Source of the DNA: Monosporascus cannonballus
Taxonomy: Eukaryota > Ascomycota > Sordariomycetes > Xylariales
Assembly (NCBI GenBank): GCA_004154925.1
Contig: QJNS01000034.1
Coordinates: 186,001-250,000 of the forward strand
Reading direction: 5' to 3'
Length of the DNA stretch: 64,000 nucleotides
A program made the translations under genes and the position numbers. Under the pieces are notes generated by a model, which saw only the letters and a program-made list of their open reading frames with translations, made no database searches and was not told where the DNA came from. Below, in pieces: positions 1 through 10,019 of the stretch. Each line of letters begins with the position of its first letter. The first letter of the stretch is position 1.

Positions 1-3000
1 GTCTGAAGACATTAAATCGTAATATCCTACGTTATCAGAGGAGCAGAAATCTAATAAAACGCTTCCTATATGGAAGAGGCTGATCATTGCTGTCCCCTTC
101 GATGCCGGTTTTACCTTGTGCCTTTGGGCCTTGACTCAACATCGCAGCTGAAGGGGGCCTGTTCCCCCTTTGATATCTCTGCTTGTATTATGGTCATGGA
201 ACCTATATGCTCTCATAAAGCGATGCCTTCTCTCGAGATGGTGTTGAGCTCGTCGCCGTTGCTCACCGCCACTTGTGGTACCAAGTAAAGGGGTAAGAGG
301 AAACAGGTGCATCTGTTGCCATCAAACACGCCCAGGCCTTATCACTCACCGACGTTCCAATTTGTCGTGCCGCCATACCGCGCACAACAGGTACAGTGCC
401 GTGTCAGCAATGCCATCCACGCCCCTTAATTAATGAATAGCCCAGACGGAGCGCCGATTGGAACTGGCTATGGGATCCACTGCAGAGCCTCGAATCATCG
501 ACGCATCAGCGAAGTCGTCAGGATTCTCCCAGGGGGATCAAGGCTAGAGAGGGGTACTTGACCTGGCGGGTGAGCTCCACCGTTAGCCATTCACATCTAC
601 AAAGAAATCTCGCCTGGCGCAGCAGCGATCGATTGGGCCGATACCAGGCACGGGACGGTTACGCTCTGGGAGGCTAGTGGCGATTATGGCTTATGATACA
701 TCAGAGGCTTACGCCGGGGGAGAACTTCGTCCCTCCACATCCAGATCATCATCCGACCCTGATGGTATGTTTCGGATGCAGGAAGCATCGCGGATGTACT
801 TTATCATGGTCATCTACGGCTCTTGGGCGTCGTTTCTTCCTTAGTTAGTCTATTGTCCGCCTCTTGCTGCTCGTGCTCGATATTTCTGAGGTGCGCCATC
901 CCGGCGCCAACATTACGGACTGATTATGGGAAATATCAAACGATGGGTGGGCCTTTAACGGGGCACGCGGCTCCTGAAGTGATGGAAATGGTCTAAGATC
1001 GGGGTGGTTCCTTCGACATAGGGAAGTGCTCTGACGCCCCTTTTCACGGCGCTCCGGCAGTCTAGTCGACATCTCTATCTACAGTTCTGGTAGCGACTAT
1101 GGGCTGCGGGCACACATACAGATGGTGGCCCCGAGTCCAGGTTAAATCTCATTCCCTGTCAGCTGTTTCCATGTTATGGTTTTATAATGTCATCTGGGCT
1201 GTTCTCGTGTGGATTACTACGTTCTTGCCGCGACTATTCACTCTTCGTAGTTACATCCACGTTGTAACTTAAGTCTTAATGCGCTATAGACTTCCGACGC
1301 GCCCACCTGACTGTAAGTAGATCTACCATGCCTGGGTACGTAGGTAGCACAACAGTCCGCGATGGGCGGACGGGGGAGCAGCTGTATACATACGTCCGTA
1401 TCAACGCTTGTTACGCTTGGAATCTTGCTAAGCGGCCCGTGGGACAGCAGAACATTGCGCCGGATGTGGACGGGAGGAGTCGCATGGTACGGCCACTGCT
1501 TTCCCGACGATAAATGCATGGAGAGTCTTAATTATGACGATAACAATACATTCATACGCGAGGTTATCAGTAGATGATCACGGTGAGTACTAGATAACTA
1601 ATGCTGCTGCCGAACCTCCACGCCATCGTTGCCAGCGAAACTTGTACTCGCTAGGAGCGCACCCAGAAGACCGGGATGACCTGCGAAAAGGAGGCACACG
1701 GATATCCTGGGTGGTAATTCAGAGCGAAATCCGCAGGAAACGCGTTTCTCGTACGACAGGGCCCAGGAAATCTCTGGGTCTTATTGAGTGGAGCAGAACG
1801 TCTTCCTGCCCACCAGGAGAAGCCCATGACACCACCAAATTGCTGCCCAGAATCATCTCTTTCCTACCGATCTGTAGTCTAGGTGTGTCGATTACCAGCG
1901 CATCAGTGGCGAGGAGCTGCAGCAGGCGTCCCTGTTGCAAGCAGCCATACGGTGGAAGAGAAATTCCGATGGATGTTTGAGTGGAAAACCAGCCATATCC
2001 GACAATGTAGCTATGTCTGCATATGACCAACTTACGTTCGTTGCTCATCATTCCTGACATATCGCCCCCATCGCTATATCTCAGGGGCCAAGTGCAGCCA
2101 GCGCAATCTACGGCCACGATGCTAATGGAAGCATTGAAGCCGAGACGAGTGATCGGAACAAGCTGCCAGCAAACTCTTCCAGGACTTATTACTTGCTGCT
2201 TTGTACGAGGGTGCCCGAGGGTGCCGAAGGGCCCATGTGGCTATTCTGAGTCGACAACTAGCTCCGACTCAAACTCTAACCCAATGCTGACACCGAAGGC
2301 CGCCCCAATGAAAGCATTGTGGTGGAAATGACTCTAGAACAACGTCTGACTTCGCGGCCGCAAAGCCCATGCAGATCGTAAATCGTATACACGCCACTCG
2401 TTTTGAGGCTGGCCAGGGCACCCATCCCAGGGAGAGGCGTACCACTTCGACAGGCAAACCATGCCGTTGGAGACCCCATACCACCCACTCCGGCAGAACA
2501 AGGCTATAGAAAAGCCTCCACCGACACCAGCTAGCTAGACGCCGGGCCGCGGGGACCTAATATTACAGTCACGTATACTTCCTACCTAACTTCTCCATCA
2601 AGCGTTCGATCACTTTAGAGAAACCCCCAAAGGTATGGGCATTGCACCATTGAACATCGACGCTGATGATAACTAGATCTCCAGCTCAAAGCAACTATTG
2701 ACGTATGGATAGGGCAAAGCAGCATGCTGTGTTTTCTCCTCCTTCGTCGGCCCCTGTACGCCTGGCCATCTATGAGTGATCCAGCGAGACGCAGTAACCG
2801 TTACGAACCGACACGATAGATGTACTGTTGGGAACCGTAGCGATGGCTACAATTCTAGACATCCGACTATATGCGTCTTTGGGTATGAACAGAGCTATAG
2901 CGATGTCTCGTGCGAACAGTCCTGGAAAGTCAGAGACTACGAGGCAAAACGATGGTCAGCCGACCCTTATGCTTCCCATATTTTACGGAGATGATGGATG

Positions 3001-4071
3001 ACACGAGAGTAGCTGAGGATGCCAGTGTAGATGCACACCCTCATATTCTGCAATCCGATTCGAACTAAATTTCACTCATCGCCTCCGCGAGGGCCTGAAA
3101 CAACAGGGCATTTTTTGGGACAGGTGGTCAAGGTAAAGGTTGAAACATTATTTAGATACTGTGCCCGGCATCTCCGCAACGATATGTATTCAAGCAGAGC
3201 TCCCGACACCTGAATACGGGACTAGACTCAACTTCAATTCATGGTCAACGTTCCGTATCCCACCATACAAGTCTAACAACAAGTCTGTTCATCCCCCAAC
3301 GCGTCTGCAATTGGTCTTAGCTCTGGCGGGGAAGCTCTTCAATGGGACTACTTAACATTCCGGTCGGCTTCGGCATCCCCTCTGCAGGCTAACGCCTTGC
3401 CGCCTTCTAGGTTTGGGATAGTCGTCGCTCTTACGCGACAAGATGGACTGACATTACAGTTCTATTTCAGAAACTGTTGCAGCCCTAGGGTCTCCATAGA
3501 TTAGATAGGTCTCCCATGGCACACACCTTAGCTGTTGCTTCTGCACCTGCAACACAACCATTCCATGGTGAATGCTCATCATTATCACCTTTCCACCATT
3601 GCAGAGTCCCTACAACAAGGAACACTACTAAATGGAAAGCGGCCATTTTATACACCTTGCCGATCAGGTTCCGCAGGTCGCCATTCCCGAGGAATTAGGC
3701 CACGATGAAATCCTTCTGGTCGTGGGATACCTCCAAGAAAAGCGACACACAGTTGTGGCGAAGATGAAAGGCATAATAGTCATCCTCACCAAGATCCGAA
3801 TATCTGGCTGGCATAGCTAATTTTTGGCAGCTATCGCTAGGCTGCAGGTACGGAATCCGTATAATTCTCCGAGTTCCGCGAACTCGTGTTCTGAAAAAGG
3901 CTGAGGTGTCTTGCTCTATAACGAGAATCCGAAATCTCATGAAAGACCGGGTCTCGATATGCGCCTTTACTTAACGCGAAAGCGAAGGTGGATTGGTAAT
4001 TCAGGCCTGGTTGTCATAATGCCCGCAATTGCCGAGTTTGGGAACGTTTGCGTACGAGAGGGCACAGACTG
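1..4071. other. Gene-poor stretch, no gene recognised
   Basis: Base composition is balanced and unlike the AT-rich block further right. Reading frames here are all under about 135 codons, overlap one another on opposite strands and show no domain I recognise. The frames at about 3516-3820 read as a plausible protein only if the frame is changed, so a decayed gene is possible but unsupported. A short imperfect repeat of GAGGGTGCC units lies at about 2206-2230. I see no tRNA, rRNA or transposon terminus. Confidence 0.5.
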
Positions 4072-4229
4072 AAAATGTCGTAGAATAGGGGTAGCTCTGT
4101 TCGTCATCAAAGCTCCAAGCACCCCGAAACCACCTTTTCCAGTGCCCACAGTATATAGAGATCTTCCTAGCCAGCACTCCTTAAAGCCCAATTCTAGTCA
4201 GACAATTATCACTTTCCACACCATATGCA
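4072..4229 (-). repeat. Dispersed repeat X, left copy
   Basis: Read on the minus strand, this 158-bp segment matches 50524-50684 (+) along its whole length with scattered differences. Both copies share the stretch GTCTGACTAGAATT, a TATA-like CTCTATATACTG about 50 bp further on, and a CCCCTATTC block near the end. The size, the TATA-like core and the dispersed copies suggest part of an LTR, but I found no clear terminal TG...CA or target duplication. It directly abuts the NACHT fragment. Confidence 0.7.
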
Positions 4230-4249
4230 GCCTTGTCTCCCGATCAACT

Positions 4250-4640
4250 TAACTGTGACAGATAATCACTCTGATATTTTCGTCTCACTGGCATCGGTCA
4301 AGGGCATCGACCACGGCGACGAGGGTGTCAACTTTCCAAGCTTCTCAGCGTGTCTTTGACAGAGGTTCGAGGGTAAGCTTCCCGGACTGCTCCAGAATCA
4401 CCTTTTCACCGACGTGAGGGCTAGCGTCAATGTCCTTCTCAACGTATGGTGCAATCGCTGGCTCTTTCCTGACCAGCTGAGTAGCGGTCGTGCTGAAGAA
4501 CTTGGAGAAGCCCCCTGGGGCACACTTGCCCCTTTTGCAGAAGAAACTGGCACCAAGATAGCCTTCCTCGGCAAGCTAACAGGTGCGGACTATGGAAAAC
4601 CAGAGCTCAGAACCCAATGGAAGACCTCTCCGTGGATGAA
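4250..4640 (-). pseudogene. NACHT/STAND (NLR-type) NTPase fragment, decayed
   Basis: The minus strand encodes a recognisable piece of a fungal NLR-type NACHT domain. It contains an LGASFF-CKRG block, a KFFSTTATQLVRKEPAIAPYV-like helix, an EQSGKLTLEPLS segment, and then a Walker B region reading VAVVDALDRC (about 4293-4325) followed by ENIRVII. In intact fungal STAND proteins these blocks lie in this order after the Walker A loop. Here in-frame stops occur after LSKTR and after DRCQ. The sequence where Walker A (GxxGxGKST) should be (about 4590-4640) is scrambled. No N-terminal effector domain or C-terminal repeat is present. The fragment is bounded by repeat X on one side and repeat Y on the other, so it is a non-functional remnant. 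Intact relatives act in fungal allorecognition or cell-death signalling. Confidence 0.75.
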
Positions 4641-4726
4641 TGGCAATGTCCTCGATGCCGATGGCTGGCCAAAAACGAAGAGGAGAACGCTCGGCACTCC
4701 ACCAGGTCCGTTCCCCGATCGGTATG

Positions 4727-4909
4727 TGTCACAGAAAAGGGTCCCCGACAGCTTCGGGGATCATCCGGACAACGTTAATCGTGTTCCGGAGCCCTACAGC
4801 CCTATATCAGTGGATCTCCGCACCACGGGTGGGATCAGCGTTCTTCAGCTTCCTAGTAATCAATATAGCCTATCAAGAGCTGTGCACCTGCTCCCTAGTA
4901 AGTGTAACA
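4727..4909 (+). repeat. Dispersed repeat Y, copy A (probable solo LTR)
   Basis: About 183 bp beginning TGTCACAG and ending GTGTAACA, a terminal inverted-repeat style typical of LTRs. It matches copy B (8788-8905, +) and copy C (51223-51400, -), sharing for example CCCTATATCAGTGGATC and CCTAGTAAGTGTRACA. No matching target duplication is visible (GTATG on the left, TAACA on the right), so an old solo LTR with altered flanks is the best reading. Confidence 0.65.
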
Positions 4910-5992
4910 TAACAAATAGGATTGGACAAATGGAAAATCAGCGCTTAGAAAGCTTAATTTGAACAATCAAGGTAAAGGGATTATTAATTAAAACTCGTAA
5001 AATGTCCTCGGCAACGCTCGGTGGTCTTGACAGCCGTTAATAATTACTCCCTTATGTATATAGCTTAACTCGATTAATTGGCGAGAGGTTACGCCGCTTT
5101 CTTTTGTATATATACGCACTTCTCTCGGAACTGTAAATAACTTCTTCTTTGCTGGAAGGAGCCCCATCAAAGAAAAAAGGGTATATGATAGAAAAATGAG
5201 GGTCTAAATGGCTCCAATCAAACATCCCTGATGGGCCCCATATAGGGCCCACCACGCGCTATGAAAAGGGCTTCGATCAGCCGAAGTGGCTTAGGTAGAT
5301 GAATCCCTCCTTGCAGCCAGAGCTCCCAACATAGCATCAATTTCTTCTGTGACAACTAACGACGAATAATTACAGGCCGCTATACATATTGTTCGGTTTC
5401 AGACCCACTGACCCAGTAAGCATCGTACTGTTGGATGTGACCTTCATAAATAAGTGCATGAATCGGTTGTTTACGAAGGTGGACAGATGTGCGGCTGGCT
5501 CAAGAAACGTCCGTGATCGATTGTTCCAACGCTGATCTGAGACTTTTCCATGTTCATTCTGTCGACACACGAGGACTTGGCTAATATAGTGCTTACCTGA
5601 CTTACCAGGATGAGAAGGCGAGAAGCTGTTTAAGCGCCCAATAGAGAGCCAGAGAGGATGTCTCTATTGTCATGCAAAACCGTATCTCGGTAACAATGCG
5701 GCCGCATCGGCCGGGCCCCACAGCCGAGACTAAGTCGATCCCAGTGTCTACAAGTTTATGGCCTTACCCTACGAACGGGGCATTTTACCCCTAAGCATTA
5801 TACTCTGCACATCGAACGGTTTCGTCCGAGCTTTCTTTCGAGCTTTCTTTCTTTCATCCTTTTCCCACCGATCGTTGGCCATCCCCTGTCTAAGTATCTG
5901 CGTACTTACCCACGGTTTCATCCAAGCTCCAAAGGATCAGCGCTTGTTGACAAGCACACTTTGGCCCTGACCGCCGAGTTAGGCATTTGAAA
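4910..5992. other. Intergenic, no gene recognised; CT-rich tract near 5820-5865
   Basis: No frame here shows a recognisable domain. A pyrimidine-rich stretch with a duplicated CGAGCTTTCTTT unit (about 5828-5852) lies 130-170 bp upstream of the next gene's start codon. CT-rich tracts in this position are common in promoters of filamentous fungi, so it may belong to that promoter. Confidence 0.45.
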
Positions 5993-7239
5993 ATGTCGAG
6001 AATCAGCGCGTTAACGACGACGTTTACGCCACCCGCTGCTTGCGCGACGAGCACAGGATTGTATCTTGTGGACTGCGGCGAAGACTGTTCTTATCACGCG
6101 AACGGACCTTTAGAGACGACAGCGTAAGCATTACTCTCATTTAGAGCGCTAATACTTAAAAGATGGACCGGCCTCGCAGAGATGAATTGATATATTGATC
6201 GTGACTCTCATACCTTCCAGGCGGGACTACGTGGCTCATCAGTGTTCCACATCATCCGAAGCAAACTTCGAGTTATTGAACTAACTGTATGTGACTAGAT
6301 GTTATCCAAACAACTACGACCCCCAGATAAATAAAGGTTATTACAGTCCCGGTATTTGCCCCAGCGGATACACGGAGGCATGCTCGCGAGCCAACAGCGT
6401 GGGCACGGTGACAGAATGGGCATATACCTGTTGCCCGAGGTTAGTCTAGTTAGCGTGTTCGATTAACTGGCGGTGGATGGAGGAGTGTATAAAAAGGGTA
6501 CACTGGCTAACTGAGCACACCCAAAAGCGTCGAATCCTACTCCTACAGCTGCCTACCGACTGCGCACCTACAGTGGGACCTCACCCTCGGCTGCCGGGTA
6601 AGCATGTCGAGCGGCACATTCACGCTCTTTGATATCACTGCCACGGAGCTCAACGGGCAGATGAGCGTCCAGTCGTCGACAGTCGGAAACGACTTCCGGA
6701 TCGGCGCCCATGCTATAGAGGTCAGACGCCAGGCCACCGACGCTTCACTAACGGCGGCTACTATATCAAGGCCGTCGGACACTTTGCCAGCGGGCACAGG
6801 CGGCGCAATAAGTGGCTCCGAAAGCAACGGCAGAAATAGCAGCAGCAATGGCAGTAATAACGCGACCGAAAGTGGTAGCAGCAGCACCGGCTTCCCCCCA
6901 GGCGTTGCAGCAGGGATAGGCGTTGGTGGTACTGTGGCACTACTAGGCCTAGGTCTGGGAGTCTTCTTCCTATGCCGGCGGAGGCGAGCAACGAAGAAGG
7001 CCCTCTCGACGGAGGGGGTTAACTTGAATGCCTCGCCACTGATAGCAGCGACAGTGGAAACAACCTCACCCGGGGACGCGAGAGGATATTACGCGCCAGA
7101 GGGCGCAAAGGCGTTTGGGACATTCGAGCAACAGAGATATGGCGGCGCGTACGAGATGGAGGCGGATACGACGGTTCATGAGATAGGGCCCGGTAATGAG
7201 AGGTATGAGCTCCAGACGGAGAGGGAGACGCATAGGTGA
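5993..7239 (+). CDS. Single-pass membrane protein with Cys-rich ectodomain (fungal-specific family)
   Basis: Gene model with three exons, 5993-6123, 6299-6439 and 6549-7239, joined in frame to 320 codons plus stop. Intron 1 runs GTAAGC...CTAAC...TAG (175 bp) and intron 2 GTTAGT...CTAAC...CAG (109 bp). The N-terminal half carries the pattern CYPNNYD...YYSPGICPSGYTEAC...CCPR, which I recognise from a large family of ascomycete surface proteins that start with MS-x-LTTTFTPP. A Ser/Asn/Gly-rich stalk (about residues 175-205) precedes one hydrophobic segment (about 209-233, GVAAGIGVGG onward) and a stop-transfer CRRRR. The roughly 87-residue tail is cytosolic. There is no classical signal peptide, as is usual in this family. 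Its function is unknown; a cell-surface or wall-sensing role is inference only. A shorter alternative exon 2 beginning at 6221 runs into a stop and was rejected. Confidence 0.85.
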
Positions 7240-7414
7240 GACGAGATGGGAGATAGAATGGTCTTTAGTCTAAGGTAATGCCGCACACTGAATATAATCT
7301 TCCCAGGTCTTCTATAGACCGCTAGTTAATGACAAAAGATAGTTCAAATGTTTAATTGAAGACCGTATCGAATGTGTAATATACATTGCAACATCATCTG
7401 TACTCATCACGTCG

Positions 7415-8659
7415 TTACAGCCTATACACCAATCCCGTCCCAGCACTAACCTCATCCCTACAGAGTGCTTCCCAACCCTTCTCTAAAGCCTTCATCCCTT
7501 CACCCCACTTCAAAGTCACGCCCGGAATCCCCCCTTGGGCCTTGAATTCATCAAACTTCTTATAAAATGCCCCAAGATATGCATCTCCGCCAACTTCAAT
7601 CCCTTTCTCCTGGAGGTAACTTGTATTGACCTGGATCGTGTTGCGGTTCGCTGCAAATTGCGCTCTAATATCCTCAACAGATTGCACTTTTACCTCCCCG
7701 CCCACAGACATAAATGTGTAGGAGCGGGGAGAGTTAAGGGTAGAAAGGGTGGCGTTCCAGGTCTCGCGGGCGCCTTCGCGGGCACCGAAGTCGATAAGGA
7801 CGGTACGGTTAGGTTTGTCCTTCGAGATAGCGTCTTTTGTAATCTTATCGTCAGAGTAGAGGATGACTTGGTCGTAAAAGCCGCTTGCCACGGTTGTTGC
7901 TCTGGATGCGGACGAACACACACCAATAACTGTTCTGGGTTGGTGATCTGCTGGCCTGTTATGCCGAACTTGATGTGCGAATGCTAGTGCTGTTTTACTG
8001 CTAGCGGAGAGCACAATAACAGTTGCATCTTTGAGAGACGCATCTTCCGCAGTCCACTCCCCCTTTCCAGATGGATGGATCCGAAGTTCGTCCTTCCAGG
8101 CAAAACCGCAGAGGTTGAGATTGTACCCCGCACCGAACAGACCCTGCATTAAAGAATCCCAACCCAAGGAATCCAGTGTCTTGGTCTTCTCAAGTTCAGC
8201 GAGTGGAGCGCAGATCTGATAGCGATTATAGATTTCCCAGAGATGCTGGCGGTGCTCGCTCGATACGAAGATTTGGTCCTTCAACCCTGTGTGCTCGATG
8301 CGGACATCCTCAGGGAGGTTAGAAGTAGGGAGGTAGCCGTACACTGTGGTACCGACAGGGATGTCCGGGACTGTGCTCTCGATTATTTCGGCGTAGCCCC
8401 AGGCCGAGATGCGACCGTAAATTGAGCGGTTGTCGTATGGGGCGGGCGTGTTCTTCGGCTGCGGGTAGACGTCCCACCACCCTGTTAAATGGCCCAGACG
8501 TGCATACCCGAGATTGTTTGTTGTGAGACCGAGTATCTTAGATTGGAGGCGGAGAGATGAAGGGGCAAGAGCGGGGAGAGGGTGAGATGGAAGAGCGACG
8601 AGGCGGTGATTCGAGTAGTCCGCTTTGTCGAGAATATGAAGGATTTGGGGAGAGGCCAT
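7415..8659 (-). CDS. DUF2855 family protein (MDR dehydrogenase-like)
   Basis: A single intronless frame of 414 codons, starting at the ATG at 8657-8659 (context CCATGG) with no earlier in-frame Met. The order of segments matches the fungal/bacterial DUF2855 family, which is distantly related to medium-chain dehydrogenases/reductases. An N-terminal GroES-like part includes NNLGYARLG, WDVYP, YGRISAWGYAE and VYGYLP (about residues 48-110). A QGLFGAGYNL segment follows, and a Rossmann-like half has VIVLSASSKTALAFAH (about residues 210-226) and a VIGVCSS strand. The ends of the reading frame agree with family length. The substrate is not known. A TATA-like ATAGCTATAAAA on the minus strand (about 8731-8742) lies roughly 75-80 bp upstream of the start. 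Repeat Y copy B and then the nested transposon stack begin within 130-290 bp of its 5' end. I see no frameshift or RIP-type damage. Confidence 0.9.
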   Translation of the reverse strand: MASPQILHILDKADYSNHRLVALPSHPLPALAPSSLRLQSKILGLTTNNLGYARLGHLTGWWDVYPQPKNTPAPYDNRSIYGRISAWGYAEIIESTVPDIPVGTTVYGYLPTSNLPEDVRIEHTGLKDQIFVSSEHRQHLWEIYNRYQICAPLAELEKTKTLDSLGWDSLMQGLFGAGYNLNLCGFAWKDELRIHPSGKGEWTAEDASLKDATVIVLSASSKTALAFAHQVRHNRPADHQPRTVIGVCSSASRATTVASGFYDQVILYSDDKITKDAISKDKPNRTVLIDFGAREGARETWNATLSTLNSPRSYTFMSVGGEVKVQSVEDIRAQFAANRNTIQVNTSYLQEKGIEVGGDAYLGAFYKKFDEFKAQGGIPGVTLKWGEGMKALEKGWEALCRDEVSAGTGLVYRL

Positions 8660-8787
8660 GGTGAATTAGGAGCTTGATCGAGGCAAAGATATGGATGCTT
8701 GTGGTACAGAGATTTGACAGCTAAATGGTCCTTTTATAGCTATGTCGTGGAAAAGCCCCCCCCCTTTTCTGTTGGGCAGCAATATTG

Positions 8788-8905
8788 GAGCCCAAGAGCC
8801 CTATATCAGTGGATCACCCACAACAAGTGGGGTCAACGCTTCTTAGCTTCCTACAAGTCAATATAACCTCAAGAGCTGTGCATCTACTCCTTAGTAAGTG
8901 TGACA
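8788..8905 (+). repeat. Dispersed repeat Y, copy B (5'-truncated)
   Basis: Matches copies A and C over about 118 bp, from GGAGCC through CTATATCAGTGGATC to TTAGTAAGTGTGACA. The first ~65 bp of the family are missing or too diverged to align; a poly-C run (about 8755-8764) lies where that part should begin. It sits in the promoter-side flank of the DUF2855 gene. Confidence 0.65.
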
Positions 8906-8995
8906 AGCTAGCTGTACACCAAGGCACCAGACAGCCGGCGGCCAAGGGATAGGGCGAGGGAATGGGTACCCGTGGGTCACCCACGAATGCCCACG

Positions 8996-9374
8996 TGTGA
9001 CGGCTAGGGGGTTTAACCAACTATTAAACCTTAGTCGTACGGGTTTATGTTGGCAGGAGGATCGTGGGAATCTGAGCAATGGATATAGTAACGTGTTACG
9101 TCTCGTAATACCAAGGGTGCCTTGGGTAACGATATTGTATTGCAAGCGATTGGTATTGATAAATGTTATAAGTTGGTGTTATTTAGATTATGGAAGTAAT
9201 AAGTGTATATATCTTGTTTTTGTTCGCATGGATTATTACCAGTAAGTTGGTGATCCGGCTTATTGACTTATTACCAATAAGTTGGTAATTTATTACGTAA
9301 TTTGCCTTATTACGCAGTTGTGATTAGGTTATGACAGACCGTTTTTGGAAACCGTGGCCCGTTAGGCCATGATA
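8996..9374 (-). repeat. TE1 3' LTR (left)
   Basis: 379 bp, reading TGTGACGG...CCATGATA on the plus strand; the right LTR ends CCATGACA. The outer ~230 bp are hardly mutated, whereas the inner part is RIP-like. It is shorter than the right LTR because it has fewer copies of a short repeat built around AGTTGGTGATCC/AGTTGGTAATCC. Confidence 0.85.
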
Positions 9375-9584
9375 CGTTTTTCCCCTTTTACAAATTTTGC
9401 CCTTAAGATTTCTTTTTTCTTTTTGGTAAACCTTTTTATATTTATTTAATATGTTTTCCGGTATGTCCAAAGGTCGTTTTCGCAAATCTTAATAACGATT
9501 TGCCCTGGTTAATTAATTAAATTCGAAGGTTTTAACGCGATACTTTGTTTTTTTTATTTTGCTTAACAGCTTAATTGCCAAATA

Positions 9585-10019
9585 ATGGACGGGGTTTCTT
9601 ATTATAAGGAATGTGTTCGTTAAGGCCGTTCGTGCGACGGGATAGGAATTCTTATTTCTATAATTAACTGTCATATTGCGGAGTCGAAAAGATTAAAAAA
9701 GGAAAAGTTAGCGGTCGAAAAATCTTTATCTGAAATTTTTATACGTTTTTTTCGTATATGTCGTTAACGCCAGTATTATTAATTCCAGGGTGCGAAATTT
9801 ATTAATTATACCTTTTAATTCCTGGATAATTTTAATGATTTTGCGCAGTTGAAATCAGAATTTGTAATTAAGGTTCAGGTTTTAGGTAAGGTGGACGTTA
9901 TTAATTGAAATGCGGTAAACCAAGGACTTCCTTTTTTAGATCTTGTGGATTAAAATGTTATTATCCCGGGTAGCTCCGTGGTTGCTGGTGAAAGATTTTT
10001 AATAGGCGTTAAGCGTTAA
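9585..10019 (+). pseudogene. TE1 antisense ORF: Cys-rich/coiled-coil protein
   Basis: Lies on the opposite strand to TE1 gag-pol, between the chromodomain end of pol and the 3' LTR. From an ATG at 9585 one frame runs 145 codons to a TAA at 10017-10019; the homologous frame may begin further upstream near 9450. It contains YKECVR-GRSCDG (a C-x6-C spacing like that of fungal zinc clusters) and IAESKRLKKEKLAVEKSLSE (likely coiled coil). Near the C-terminus are KVDVIN and SSVVAGERFLIGVKR. The internal stops are TAA at presumptive Gln/Arg positions and TGA at a presumptive Trp, as RIP would make. Its tail overlaps the antisense end of pol. The tail and position are shared with TE2 and TE3. Its function is unknown. 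Confidence 0.65.

Noticed and set aside
4414..4962. 182-codon plus-strand frame, the longest open frame in the left 5 kb
   Set aside because: It is antisense to the NACHT fragment and runs on into repeat Y; the minus-strand reading explains the first half much better.
6221..6298. Alternative second exon of the membrane-protein gene
   Set aside because: Although a CAG acceptor precedes it, the frame meets a stop (GAACTAAC) and would break the conserved Cys-rich block; the single 175-bp intron gives the family pattern directly.
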